The position numbers and the translations under genes were made by a program. From positions 39,598 to 103,597 of the forward strand of contig JAAANX010000034.1 of NCBI GenBank assembly GCA_009909085.1: a stretch of 64,000 bases of DNA, in the 5' to 3' direction. The notes beneath the pieces are model-generated. The model ran no database searches. It saw nothing but the letters and a program-made list of their open reading frames with translations, and was not told where the DNA came from. Positions 53,450-61,535 of this stretch are shown piece by piece (the first letter of the stretch is position 1; each line of letters begins with the position of its first letter). Source of the DNA: Cyanobacteria bacterium GSL.Bin1 (GTDB taxonomy: Bacteria; Cyanobacteriota; Cyanobacteriia; Cyanobacteriales; Rubidibacteraceae).

Positions 53450-54351
53450 GAGACTATATCCAAAAACTAACCGAGAACATTGCCCAAATTTTTGTGGGTA
53501 AAGATACGTCTGTTCGCTTGGTCATCATCGCTCTCCTCAGTGGCGGTCACGTTCTCCTCGAAGATGTGCCTGGCGTTGGAAAAACCCTGCTAGCGAAATC
53601 CCTAGCGCGGTCGATTAATGGCAAATTTCAGCGCATTCAATGTACCCCTGACCTCCTACCGTCTGATGTCACAGGCACCAATATTTGGAATCAGCGGGAT
53701 CAAACCTTTGAGTTTGTTCCGGGTCCCGTTTTTTCTAATATTTTTCTCGCAGACGAGGTCAACCGGGCAACCCCCCGTACCCAATCTGCCTTATTGGAAG
53801 TCATGGAAGAACAGCAAGTCACGATTGATGGGGAGACGCGTCCGGTCAAAAAGCCTTTTTTTGTGATTGCAACGCAAAATCCCATTGAATACCAAGGGAC
53901 ATTTCCCCTGCCAGAAGCCCAAATGGATCGGTTTGCGCTGTCTTTAAGTTTAGGATATCCCACCGCAGAAGAAGAACTGCAAATGCTACAGCGTCAAGGC
54001 ACTAGTTTGGAGGCCTTACAACCTTCCATTTCCCCGGAAGACGTTATCGAATTACAGCGTCAAGTCTTGGCAGTCAAAGTCGCTACGCCTCTACAACAGT
54101 ATATTCTGAATCTTGTGCGGGCTTCGCGGGAAGATGAAGAGGTGAGGTTAGGGGTTAGCCCTAGGGGAACGGTTGCCCTGCAACGGGCGACGCAAGCCCT
54201 CGCTTTTCTTGAAGGGCGAGATTATGCCATTCCTGATGATGTGAAATTTCTTGCTCCTTATGTGCTTTCCCATCGGTTAATTCCAGCGGGAGGACGCAAG
54301 GAAAAAGTGATTGTTGACCGCCTCTTAAGAGCGGTTCCTGTGGAGAGTTGA
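53446..54351 (+). CDS. MoxR-family AAA+ ATPase
   Basis: A 301-residue chaperone-type ATPase with Walker A GVGKTLLA, Walker B IFLADEVNRA, sensor 1 (VIATQNPIEYQGTFPLPEAQMDRF) and a C-terminal lid with the RGTVAL sensor 2 region. MoxR proteins help metal insertion or assembly of target complexes, usually with VWA-domain partners, but none is adjacent here. The ATG shares four bases with the ribF stop. The 3' end overlaps that of the convergent EamA gene by 27 bp. Confidence 0.93.
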   Translation: MRDYIQKLTENIAQIFVGKDTSVRLVIIALLSGGHVLLEDVPGVGKTLLAKSLARSINGKFQRIQCTPDLLPSDVTGTNIWNQRDQTFEFVPGPVFSNIFLADEVNRATPRTQSALLEVMEEQQVTIDGETRPVKKPFFVIATQNPIEYQGTFPLPEAQMDRFALSLSLGYPTAEEELQMLQRQGTSLEALQPSISPEDVIELQRQVLAVKVATPLQQYILNLVRASREDEEVRLGVSPRGTVALQRATQALAFLEGRDYAIPDDVKFLAPYVLSHRLIPAGGRKEKVIVDRLLRAVPVES

Positions 54352-55263
54352 ACTTTGTTTTCGTCTCTCTAATCCTAAGCTGGCAATACTGAGAGTGACA
54401 ATGGCAACCCCAATCATCTGTCTGGGATCGAGGGTTTCTTGCAGAATGAGCCAAGCCACCACTGCGGTCAGTGCCGGCTCGATCGAGCCCACTAAAGTAG
54501 CCGTTGCTGCCCCCACTAAGCGAATTCCTAAATTAGTAAAGACTAATCCCCCAAGGGTGATCAATCCTGATGCCGCACTCCACAGCAGTAACGGTAACCA
54601 AAGGTTTTGGGGAATGGTAATTTGTAAGATCAAGCCCGTCAAACTGGACAAAAGAAAGAGTAGAAAAAAGGTAATGAGGGAAAAAGAAATCGGATGAAAT
54701 TGTATCAAAGCATTTTGAGCCGTAAATGCATATAATCCAAAGCCAATGCCTGCCCCCAAAGCACACATCATGCCGAAGGTAAATTGCGAAGAAAGATTCC
54801 CTTGCAACTGCGGAGTCACTAAAATTAAACCGAGCATCACACCCGTAATAATGCCCCAACGCCAGCGATTTGGCGCTGCGCGATCGCGCCACCATCCCAA
54901 CAACATTGCGACAATGGGGTGGATAAAAAAGAGCGTCACTGCAATGCCCGCGGGAATATTACCAATCGCTAAATAAAGGAGAATCACCGTGACAAAATAA
55001 ATTGAACCGCTGAGTAAAGCGGATTTTAAGCGCATTCCAGCTTGGGCAATTTCAGTAAAAGTTTTCGGATAAATCCGCAATGCGATTAAACTCAGGAAAA
55101 GCACCATAAAAAAAGTGCGAGTTTGCAAAAAGAGGACAGTATGCTCAAAGTTAGACGGTAAGATCCCGCCAATTTCTGCATTGCCTTGAAAAAATACGCG
55201 GACAATCACATTTTGCAGAGACAAAAAGCCACCTGCCAGTAACATTACTAAAATACCAAGCAT
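54325..55263 (-). CDS. EamA/DMT-superfamily transporter
   Basis: A 312-residue inner-membrane protein with ten predicted helices in two EamA halves. The conserved end of the first half (GIAVTLFFIHPIVAMLLGWW) and the second (LVGAATATLVGSIEPALTAVVAWLILQETL) are plain. Members export amino acids, nucleobases or other metabolites; the substrate here is unknown. The gene overlaps moxR tail-to-tail by 27 bp, so antisense interference between the two transcripts is possible. It is divergent from galE. Confidence 0.9.
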   Translation of the reverse strand: MLGILVMLLAGGFLSLQNVIVRVFFQGNAEIGGILPSNFEHTVLFLQTRTFFMVLFLSLIALRIYPKTFTEIAQAGMRLKSALLSGSIYFVTVILLYLAIGNIPAGIAVTLFFIHPIVAMLLGWWRDRAAPNRWRWGIITGVMLGLILVTPQLQGNLSSQFTFGMMCALGAGIGFGLYAFTAQNALIQFHPISFSLITFFLLFLLSSLTGLILQITIPQNLWLPLLLWSAASGLITLGGLVFTNLGIRLVGAATATLVGSIEPALTAVVAWLILQETLDPRQMIGVAIVTLSIASLGLERRKQSSTLHRNRS

Positions 55264-55521
55264 AAATAGTCATTCAAAATAAAGTTGAGGATGGGAAGCA
55301 AAAGATAAATTTTGCAGTCATTAGAAACCAACACCAATTACCAATTGATTGAATCCAGAGTTGTTGTTTCTACATGACCCAGTTTTTAGCAGACAACCTA
55401 TAATAAGGCATAATCCTGAAAAAACAATTTTTAGGGTACTCAATTAACTCAATTAATTGATTTGGGTCAAGTTTGTCCCCTGTTCAACTGGTAAGTCGAA
55501 TCATCTATATATTGATTACCT

Positions 55522-56523
55522 ATGTCCTCCTTATCGAATTCAACTATTCTTGTTACCGGTGGTGCCGGCTATATCGGTTCCCACACTGTTCTTGCCTTAC
55601 AAGCGAAAGGCTATGATGTCGTTATTCTTGATAACTTAGTTTATGGACATCAGGATATTGTCGAAAATAACCTCAAGGCAGAATTAATTGTTGGCGATAC
55701 CAGCGATCGCGCCCTCCTTGATCAGATCTTCCAGACACGAGAGATTGCCGCAGTCATGCACTTTGCTGCTTATGCTTATGTGGGAGAATCCGTGACCAAT
55801 CCCGCCAAATATTATCACAATAATGTTTTTGGTAGCCTAACGCTTTTAGAAGCGATGCAAAATGCAGGAATTGATAAATTTGTCTTTTCCTCTACTTGTG
55901 CCACCTATGGCGTTCCCGAAACGGTTCCGATTCCCGAAACCCATCCCCAAAATCCCATTAACCCTTATGGAGCAAGTAAGTTAATGGTAGAACGGATCTT
56001 GCAAGATTTTGATACCGCTTATAACTTGAAATCCGTCATTTTCCGCTATTTTAATGCCGCTGGGGCCGATCCCTACGGGCAAGCGGGAGAAGATCATAAC
56101 CCGGAAACTCATCTCATCCCCTTAATTTTACTCGCTGCCTTAGGCAAACGGGATGCCATTAAAATCTTTGGTACTGATTACCCCACCCGCGATGGTACTT
56201 GCATTCGCGACTATATTCACGTTACCGATTTAGCCCAAGCGCATGTCTTAGGGTTAGAATATTTGCTAGCCGGTGGAGCGAGTGAAATCTTTAATCTCGG
56301 TAATGGCAATGGTTTTACCGTGCGAGAAATGATAGCCACTGCCAAAGCAGTCACAGAAAAAGATTTTACCGTAGAAGAAGCTGACCGACGCCCCGGCGAT
56401 CCACCGATGTTAGTGGGCAGTAGTGAGAAAGCGCGTCAAATTTTGAACTGGCAACCTGAATATTCTGATTTAAAGCAAATTATTGGTCACGCTTGGCAAT
56501 GGCATCAAAAGCGACATTTTTAG
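55522..56523 (+). CDS. galE: UDP-glucose 4-epimerase
   Basis: A 333-residue short-chain dehydrogenase-type epimerase that interconverts UDP-glucose and UDP-galactose for polysaccharide and lipid synthesis. NAD-binding VTGGAGYIGSHT, the catalytic YGASK with SSTCATYG, FRYFNAAGADP, and the family signature RDGTCIRDYIHVTDLAQAH are all present. Length fits GalE. It is the last housekeeping gene before the cassette array. Confidence 0.95.
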   Translation: MSSLSNSTILVTGGAGYIGSHTVLALQAKGYDVVILDNLVYGHQDIVENNLKAELIVGDTSDRALLDQIFQTREIAAVMHFAAYAYVGESVTNPAKYYHNNVFGSLTLLEAMQNAGIDKFVFSSTCATYGVPETVPIPETHPQNPINPYGASKLMVERILQDFDTAYNLKSVIFRYFNAAGADPYGQAGEDHNPETHLIPLILLAALGKRDAIKIFGTDYPTRDGTCIRDYIHVTDLAQAHVLGLEYLLAGGASEIFNLGNGNGFTVREMIATAKAVTEKDFTVEEADRRPGDPPMLVGSSEKARQILNWQPEYSDLKQIIGHAWQWHQKRHF

Positions 56524-56689
56524 CTGAGATTAAACCTGAATCAAGTTGTTTTACTTTCTGTGTCGGCAATGCTATTTTTCTTTACTGATTGTTATGGGTT
56601 GCTTGCTTTTTCTTACCGGTCTACTGTCAATTTATCTTGCTGTTGCCACAGTTTTAGCCCCGCAACCGCAAGCCATTCGTAACACGTCT
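56524..56689 (+). other. Gap after galE with short hydrophobic reading frame
   Basis: An open frame ending at TAA (about 56693-56695) includes MGCLLFLTGLLSIYLAVATV, a good transmembrane helix, then LAPQPQAIRNTST. There is no ribosome-binding site, and the stop lies inside the first attC-like site. It may be a truncated gene end or chance. Confidence 0.3.
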
Positions 56690-56762
56690 ACCTAACGACC
56701 AAGCTCACCGGCGGCAATGGAGGGTAGCGGAATTGCCGTCCGAGTGCAGCGCCTTGTTAGCT
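56690..56762 (-). repeat. attC-like cassette recombination site 1
   Basis: On the minus strand, just after the VOC-gene stop, AGCTAAC (R'') and GTTAGGT (R') bracket 73 bp. Between them lie imperfect complementary arms including GGCAAT/ATTGCC and GCTCACCGG/CCGAGTG-like L boxes. The R'' core AGCTAAC is the exact complement of GTTAGCT at the other end of the same gene (57165-57171), as the integron-cassette rule requires. Confidence 0.65.
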
Positions 56763-56777
56763 GTAGAACGATTGCCA

Positions 56778-57152
56778 TTACGATGCCTCCCAAGGAGAGC
56801 AAATATCGATTAAACAACCATTAGGATCTAGTGTAAGAAAACGGCGCTGTCCGTAAAACTCATTGCGTGGTTCTTGAATTATTTGCAGCCCCATTTCAAT
56901 TGCTTTTTGATAAGTAACGTCTACATCCAATACTACAAACGTTACATACATACCTGTAGGTTTTTGTTGGTATTGCTCAGGTACTAATTCATGATCCCGC
57001 TTTATGATTCCGTATTCGAATTCCGAATTATCTGGCACACAAAGCTGAACATACCAATCACTGTCGTATTTGACCTTTAACTTAAGAAGGTCAACATAGA
57101 ATTTTTTACTGCTTTGCAGATCGTCTGTGCAGATGTTTGTAAGAATTCTCAT
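56778..57152 (-). CDS. VOC-superfamily (glyoxalase/bleomycin-resistance-like) protein
   Basis: A 124-residue single-module vicinal-oxygen-chelate protein. The start RILTNICTDDLQSSKKFYVDLLKL and the end QEPRNEFYGQRRFLTLDPNGCLIDICSPWE are characteristic; metal ligands may be missing or shifted, as in antibiotic-binding members. Gene and flanks fit an integron cassette: a GTTAGCT core lies 13 bases before the ATG, and an attC-like site starts 15 bases after the stop. VOC proteins are frequent cassette cargo. The substrate is unknown. Confidence 0.85.
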   Translation of the reverse strand: MRILTNICTDDLQSSKKFYVDLLKLKVKYDSDWYVQLCVPDNSEFEYGIIKRDHELVPEQYQQKPTGMYVTFVVLDVDVTYQKAIEMGLQIIQEPRNEFYGQRRFLTLDPNGCLIDICSPWEAS

Positions 57153-57164
57153 CTCTATTCCTGC

Positions 57165-57171
57165 AGCTAAC
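57165..57171 (-). other. Cassette 5' boundary core (GTTAGCT)
   Basis: The minus strand reads ATAGTTAGCTGCAGG just before the VOC gene. GTTAGCT fits the GTTRRRY-like crossover core with one mismatch and pairs with the R'' core of site 1, so it is the probable cassette start. Confidence 0.55.
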
Positions 57172-57173
57172 TA

Positions 57174-57229
57174 TTTTTTTACTATAACGGTCTCACCGGT
57201 CATCAAGCTTGATTTCCTTTACTTTTTCT
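57174..57229. repeat. 56-bp direct repeat, left copy
   Basis: Begins TTTTTTTACTATAACGG, contains the perfect palindrome ATCAAGCTTGAT and ends TTTACTTTTTCT. The right copy (59866-59921) has the same direction with about three or four differences. The segment TAACGGTCTCACCGG resembles the arm of attC-like site 1. Confidence 0.9.
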
Positions 57230-57599
57230 GAATTGAAATGAGTCCATTATGATGTCATCAAGGTTGCGCTAGCGCGATCACCTCTGGCAGCGAGCTTCGC
57301 TTGATCGCGAAATTTCAACTTCATGCCTTCCCATCCTTAAACCTTTCCATAATTCTTTGAGTTGACCGGATAGCTTGTAAATTTCTCAACCTGGATCAAT
57401 CCAAGGTTTGCCAACGCGCCCCAGTACTTGTCGTTTAAAGGCGATACTGAAAAGGGTAATTTAACGTTCCTTGTCCCTTGATCCTTTAACCTTGTCCCCA
57501 TCTTTACCAATCAATAGGGAGGCTGATTCGAGAAGTATTGCAACGTGCCCTTGATTATCAAATCCACTCGAAGCATTGGTTAGACCAATCCTTTTTTTT
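57230..57599. other. 370-bp region without a clear gene
   Basis: No convincing coding sequence. A minus-strand open stretch reading PLNDKYWGALANLGLIQ could be a gene remnant. GTTAGAC at 57579-57585, fifteen bases past the GNAT stop, may be the R'' end of a damaged attC, but no matching partner at a normal distance was found. Confidence 0.35.
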
Positions 57600-58160
57600 T
57601 CATTCCAGCGCCTTCCACATCCAGATGTCCGGTCTATTTTTACCATTTGCGTTTGGGACAATTCCCACGATCATGTATCCACACTTCTCATAGAATTCAT
57701 AAGGATGATTCCTGAGATTCCTGATCTTTTTAATCTCTTCCCAGATGTTGTCCCTGCTAATGGTGACTTGAGATAGCGAAGTCCTGAATTGTTCATCGTC
57801 TGTCCCAAGCACTATTCCGATGATTCCTTTTTCCTTGGCGATTCTCTCTATTTCTTCTAGTAGAGTTCTACCAATCCCTTGCCTTTGATGCTGAGGATCA
57901 ACCACCAGGGGATGCATTTCCCAGGTCGTCTTGTACATCGGACGTAGCCCAATCCAGCCGAGTAATGTGTTGCCCTCGCAAAGCCCGATACAGACGTTTG
58001 GGTCTTGTATACATTCGACTACTTCCTTGCGCGCACTTTCATCGTCGGACCAGGCATAGTTTTCCAGTTCACGGAAGGTTCCTATCAGTAGGTGCGCGGC
58101 TTGGCTCATCCATTCCTCTGATTCCGATATTGTACAGAACTGACGAATTCTGTCAACCAT
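57600..58160 (-). CDS. GNAT-family N-acetyltransferase (AAC(6')-like)
   Basis: A 186-residue acetyltransferase. The acetyl-CoA loop is in [23 protein letters not shown] (Q/RxxGxG/A), preceded by [21 protein letters not shown] and followed by GIVLGTDDE and [21 protein letters not shown], a layout seen in aminoglycoside 6'-N-acetyltransferases. The [11 protein letters not shown] is preferred to an earlier GTG. A GTTAGGT core lies about 45 bp before the start, marking a cassette boundary. The substrate is not determined. Confidence 0.85.
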   Translation of the reverse strand: MVDRIRQFCTISESEEWMSQAAHLLIGTFRELENYAWSDDESARKEVVECIQDPNVCIGLCEGNTLLGWIGLRPMYKTTWEMHPLVVDPQHQRQGIGRTLLEEIERIAKEKGIIGIVLGTDDEQFRTSLSQVTISRDNIWEEIKKIRNLRNHPYEFYEKCGYMIVGIVPNANGKNRPDIWMWKALE

Positions 58161-58203
58161 GTTACTTTCTTCTTGTTTGTCTTCATTAGGGCGGAACACG
58201 CCT

Positions 58204-58291
58204 ACCTAACGGCAAAACGCAGCGGCGGTAGATAATCTCAGCAACTTCACTGCAGCACCCTTTGTCAGTCCGCTGCAGTGAAGTATTAGCC
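58204..58291 (-). repeat. attC-like cassette recombination site 2
   Basis: Follows the second GNAT gene (minus strand). It ends with GTTAGGT, and about 80 bp earlier has GGCTAAT, a one- or two-base departure from RYYYAAC. Inside are GCAGCGG/CCGCTGC and a perfect 13-bp inverted repeat ACTTCACTGCAGC/GCTGCAGTGAAGT. The sequence right after the core (GTTAGGTAG-CGTGTT) is also found after site 1. Confidence 0.5.
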
Positions 58292-58307
58292 TCTCGCTGA
58301 TTGCATT

Positions 58308-58802
58308 TTAGTTTCGTTTCATCGTGAGTGACTCATCGCTCCTGCTTACAATCTTAAACCTGAAACGCTCATAAAGCCGCACTGCTGGATTATCTGCGGA
58401 GACGCTCAACGAAATAGACGATTTCCCCCACTCAGATGCAAATAAGCGGCTCAGCAATTTTGTGCCTATACCTTGACCACGATATTCAGGGAGAACTGCG
58501 ATACTGAGTTCAGAGGTGTTGTCATTCACATAGCCATAACCTTTGTGTTCTCCTATTGGCAAGCGTAGCCATACGGCACCAATAGGTTGGCTGGTGAGTG
58601 TATCGCTACTAAGAAAACCACAGTCGCCCTCACGCCCCCAATCTTGAACGTAGCGAGCAAGTTCTGGGATTTGGACGATCTCTCGTGGCAAAGTAGTTTG
58701 CCCCTCAGGTACGTGTATGGCTTGATACAACATTTCCCAGAGAAATGGCTCGTCTTCTAATTCGAGTGGTCGAATAATGCAGTTCATAATCTCGGTTTGC
58801 AT
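58308..58802 (-). CDS. GNAT-family N-acetyltransferase
   Basis: A 164-residue acetyltransferase with IIRPLELEDEPFLWEMLYQA at the start, the core AVLPEYRGQGIGTKLLSRLFA (acetyl-CoA loop RGQGIG) and SADNPAVRLYERFRFKIVSRSDESLTMKR at the end, typical of RimI-like GNATs. The ATG at 58802 is used; a further ATG five codons on is possible. A GTTAGCT core lies 18 bases upstream and an attC-like site follows the stop, so it appears to be an integron-type cassette. Confidence 0.87.
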   Translation of the reverse strand: MQTEIMNCIIRPLELEDEPFLWEMLYQAIHVPEGQTTLPREIVQIPELARYVQDWGREGDCGFLSSDTLTSQPIGAVWLRLPIGEHKGYGYVNDNTSELSIAVLPEYRGQGIGTKLLSRLFASEWGKSSISLSVSADNPAVRLYERFRFKIVSRSDESLTMKRN

Positions 58803-58819
58803 CAAAGCTGTGCGTGGCA

Positions 58820-58826
58820 AGCTAAC
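58820..58826 (-). other. Cassette 5' boundary core (GTTAGCT)
   Basis: The minus strand reads AAATAGTTAGCTTGCC before the second GNAT gene, the same AAATAGTTAGCT as before the VOC gene. This shared 12-base boundary supports a common insertion mechanism. Confidence 0.5.
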
Positions 58827-58865
58827 TATTTATGATGCGGAAACTTTCTGGATGTCCCACTGTAT

Positions 58866-59215
58866 GGATTGACGCTCCCATCACCGGAGGTGAGGGATTC
58901 TTGGGCTGAGTCTTGCCTCCATTAACTAAGTTAATTTTGGTCTTACGGTCTCATGTCCTACCTGACTACACCTTTTACAGCAAGCGCTCTTAAAGGTAGC
59001 TCCCCAAGCGTTTAGATTTCCGTCCGCCCGACGGTATCGTAATTTATTTTGATCTCCCGCCCTTGATACTTATCGATCAGTGGAGCAATGGGGCAAGCGG
59101 TTTTCGATACCCACTTGGTGCAGTTAGCCTTTTTCCAGCCGGAGCAAAGCGTGAGGATAGGTTCGTACTACACGACTAATCCAATATCCCTCCTTTAGCT
59201 TGCCAAAATCATACC
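58866..59215 (-). mobile_element. Probable decayed IS200/IS605-type tnpB 3' end
   Basis: On the minus strand a frameshifted stretch ends with ADGNLNAWGATFKSACC and VGHETVRPKLT, reminiscent of the variable tail after the TnpB zinc ribbon. It is followed by CAAGAATCCC, the stem TCACC/GGTGA, and GGGAGCGTCAA. Such a structured end is typical of cyanobacterial TnpB elements (the omega-RNA scaffold). No intact catalytic region remains. The rest of this 550-bp gap (59216-59376) has nothing recognisable. Confidence 0.35.
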
Positions 59216-59376
59216 ACACAACTATCCTGATTCATCCCATCATCTGAGATGAGGGTCTTCTCAGGATGACAGATAAATTAAAGAATTTTTCGGGAGATCC
59301 TTTCGTGGAAAAATCTCGTCAAAAACTCCTTGAGCAGGTTATTACTTGATGGAACTGGATTAAGATCAACAGCATT

Positions 59377-59796
59377 CTACTCTCCTGAAAGTGAAGGAAG
59401 TTTGGAAAGTAAGCTTGGGGAAGATGACTGAGATGAATCCTCTTTCGATGAATTAATCGCCTGAAGCAATAAATAGTTCAGTAAAGTGCGAACAGCAATA
59501 ATTGCGGCTAATCGAGCAATATCATCCCAGCGGCTAGAAATCATTGTCTTGAGAATCGTTGCACCAATCAAAAAACTCAATCCCAAAGAAAAAGAATACC
59601 CCATCGCAAGGCGACTGTGCTGAAAAGCTTCTGTGGTTTCAGGGCGAAAGAAACCGGCTTTGAGAAATATAAACAGTGCCTTGGTTACGCCAATGGCAAT
59701 GACAAACAGAGCCAGCAACTGACACAAGCTGGTCAAAATACTGTTGAGTAGAACGACTAACGCTGAAATTTCTGCACTTACCACATCCAGTGCCAT
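59377..59796 (-). CDS. DUF1622 membrane protein
   Basis: A 139-residue protein with three transmembrane helices (LLALFVIAIGVTKALFIFL, YSFSLGLSFLIGATILKTMI, LAAIIAVRTLLNYLLLQAI) and a Ser-rich tail. The R-x-x-M-G-Y-S-F-S-L-G-L-S-F-L-I-G-A-T-I-L and DIARLAAIIAVRTLLNY signatures match DUF1622, of unknown function. No attC-like site was found after it, but it lies between the two copies of the 56-bp repeat. Confidence 0.85.
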   Translation of the reverse strand: MALDVVSAEISALVVLLNSILTSLCQLLALFVIAIGVTKALFIFLKAGFFRPETTEAFQHSRLAMGYSFSLGLSFLIGATILKTMISSRWDDIARLAAIIAVRTLLNYLLLQAINSSKEDSSQSSSPSLLSKLPSLSGE

Positions 59797-59865
59797 AGCA
59801 CCTCCTCAATCAATGCTGACATGACAACATCCACTGGGATAGTTCAAGTCATCATTCAAGATCAT

Positions 59866-59921
59866 TTTTTTTACTATAACGGTCTTACCAGTCATCAAGC
59901 TTGATTTCCTTTACTCTTTCT
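59866..59921. repeat. 56-bp direct repeat, right copy
   Basis: Same orientation as the copy at 57174-57229 with three or four substitutions; the ATCAAGCTTGAT palindrome is conserved. The two copies bracket about 2.7 kb with both GNAT genes, attC-like site 2, the TnpB-like remnant and DUF1622. Confidence 0.9.
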
Positions 59922-59977
59922 TCATTCTCCCCACTAAACTAAAGTTATAAAAGTTTTCCGGCAAAACTTCTATAAGT

Positions 59978-60280
59978 ATGGTTAATACTTCTTCTGATAA
60001 AACTTTAACTGAAACTTGGCAAGCCATGAGTTGGCAAAGCTTTCAAAAGCTAACTCATCAACCGAAATCTGAGCAGGCTCGATTTTACTATGATCACGGC
60101 TACATGAAAATTGAAATGAGCCCATTAGGATTGAATCATGGACGAGATAACGCGATCGCTGCCAGGGTAATTAGTTTACCAACGTTACAAATGACCATTG
60201 TTGAAGAAGCACTTGAAAAGGGGAGAACTACAGATGACGGTACAATTAACCGTTGGCTCATTCAATTATTTAGCGAATAA
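59978..60280 (+). pseudogene. Internally deleted Uma2-family (DUF820) endonuclease remnant
   Basis: An open frame of 100 codons. The first half (TWQAMSWQSFQKL, then RFYYDHGYMKIEMSPLGLNHGRDN) matches the start of Uma2-family proteins, common in cyanobacteria. The catalytic middle part (D-x-x-ExxxP-D type motifs) is missing, and the frame jumps to a family-like C terminus (IVEEALEKGRTTDDGTINRWLIQLF). An intact member has roughly 190-230 residues, so about half has been lost in frame. A product, if made, should lack nuclease activity. Confidence 0.6.
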
Positions 60281-60339
60281 GGAGAAACGTCAATCGTTTG
60301 AGAGGGGATAATTAAAAACAATAGCATCAAGATCTCAAG

Positions 60340-60822
60340 ATGTCTCCTCAAACTCCTGACTACAAAATCCGGCGCTTTCAAGCCAGTGATGCCCAACAAA
60401 TTGCGCAACTCTTTCACGATACAGTCCGCAAGATCAACAGTCGAGATTATTCCCCTTCTCAAGTCAAAGCCTGGGCACCGGATCAGATTTACTTCCGCAA
60501 TTGGGCAGTAATCTGTTCCCAATATTACACCTATGTGGCGGATTGCAAGGGAACGATTATTGGCTTCGGTGAATTAGAAGCCAATGGCGATATCCATTGT
60601 TTTTACTGTCATCATAACTATCAAGGCTGTGGTGTCGGTCGTCGAATTTACCAAGCAATTGAAAGCCAAGCAATTCAACTGCAACTCCCTCGCTTAGTCA
60701 CAGCCGCTAGCATTACCGCCAAGCCATTTTTTGAGAAGATGGGCTTTTCCGTAGTGAATCAACAGTGTGTCACTCGTCGTGGAGAAACCTTTGCCAATTA
60801 CCTGATGGAAAAACACCTTTGA
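60340..60822 (+). CDS. GNAT-family N-acetyltransferase
   Basis: A 160-residue acetyltransferase resembling the YafP group: YKIRRFQASDAQQIAQLFHDTVRKIN, IIGFGELEANGDIHCFYCHHNYQGCGVGRRIYQAIE (acetyl-CoA loop QGCGVG) and FFEKMGFSVVNQQCVTRRGETFANYLMEK. Unlike the two GNAT genes to the left it lies on the plus strand, lacks cassette-type flanks and seems a normal chromosomal gene, about 50 bp before the tetR-like gene. Confidence 0.88.
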   Translation: MSPQTPDYKIRRFQASDAQQIAQLFHDTVRKINSRDYSPSQVKAWAPDQIYFRNWAVICSQYYTYVADCKGTIIGFGELEANGDIHCFYCHHNYQGCGVGRRIYQAIESQAIQLQLPRLVTAASITAKPFFEKMGFSVVNQQCVTRRGETFANYLMEKHL

Positions 60823-60852
60823 GCAATCGTCTTTGATCTGGTAAATTTATTT

Positions 60853-60868
60853 CAGACCGATTGGTTTC
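60853..60868 (+). promoter_or_regulatory. NemR-type operator 1 (CAGACCGATTGGTTTC)
   Basis: AGACC-N4-GGTTT lies right before the TetR-family gene and matches the stronger copy AGACCGATTGGTCT before the GST gene in 13 of 14 bases. It resembles the E. coli NemR box TAGACC-N4-GGTCTA. Autoregulation is inferred. Confidence 0.65.
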
Positions 60869-60871
60869 TTA

Positions 60872-61480
60872 ATGATGTCGAAAGCACAAGCCACTCGTCA
60901 GTGGATTATTGAACAAGCTGCTGAAATTTTTAATCAGTATGGTTACAAGGGAACCGCCATGTCTGACATCATGCAGGCAACCGGCTTAAAAAAAGGAGGG
61001 ATCTATAACCACTTTCGGAATAAAGACGAGTTAGCCTTAGCGGCGTTTGATTATGCAGTCCAACAACTCGAACAGCGTCATCGCCAAGTGCTGCACACTC
61101 ATCGTCATGCCATTAACCGCTTACAACTGATGGTGAAAGTCTTTACCGCCACTATCGAAGATCCGCCACTTGCTGGCGGTTGTCCAATTTTGAATACGGC
61201 TGTTGATAGTGATGATACCCATCCCTTACTACGTCAGCGGACGCAGCAAGCCATGGATCATTGGCAAGTAATGATTGAGCATATTATCAATCGCGGTGTG
61301 AAACGGGGAGAAATCCAAGCCACTGTTGATGTTGAAATGACGACAACTGTTTTTATTTCCGTGCTCGAAGGAGGCTTAATGATGAGTAAGCTTTATGACG
61401 ATCGCGCTTATCTCGATCGCGCTCAACAACATCTCCTCAACTACATCGATACGACCCTCAAACCCTCACAATCAGATTAG
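60872..61480 (+). CDS. TetR-family repressor, NemR-like
   Basis: A 202-residue regulator. The N-terminal helix-turn-helix (IIEQAAEIFNQYGYKGTAMSDIMQATGLKKGGIYNHFRNKDELALAAFDYA) is typical of TetR proteins. The ligand domain contains PPLAGGCPILNTAVDSDDTHPLLR, a CPxLN-type segment shared with electrophile and quinone-responsive repressors such as NemR; the Cys is a possible redox sensor. NemR-type palindromes lie before this gene and the GST gene. It probably represses itself and the GST until an electrophile is sensed (inference). Confidence 0.9.
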   Translation: MMSKAQATRQWIIEQAAEIFNQYGYKGTAMSDIMQATGLKKGGIYNHFRNKDELALAAFDYAVQQLEQRHRQVLHTHRHAINRLQLMVKVFTATIEDPPLAGGCPILNTAVDSDDTHPLLRQRTQQAMDHWQVMIEHIINRGVKRGEIQATVDVEMTTTVFISVLEGGLMMSKLYDDRAYLDRAQQHLLNYIDTTLKPSQSD

Positions 61481-61500
61481 CTCATTTTTTTTACCTAAAA

Positions 61501-61516
61501 CAGACCGATTGGTCTT
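61501..61516 (+). promoter_or_regulatory. NemR-type operator 2 (CAGACCGATTGGTCTT)
   Basis: AGACC-GATT-GGTCT is a perfect 5-bp inverted repeat with a 4-bp spacer, 20 bp before the GST start. Same core as operator 1. Confidence 0.75.
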
Positions 61517-61535
61517 TTATAGAACGGAGAAAATT

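Noticed and set aside
57579..57585. GTTAGAC as the R'' core of an attC for the first GNAT gene
   Set aside because: The nearest matching core is over 400 bp away and the expected internal arms are absent; at most a disrupted site.
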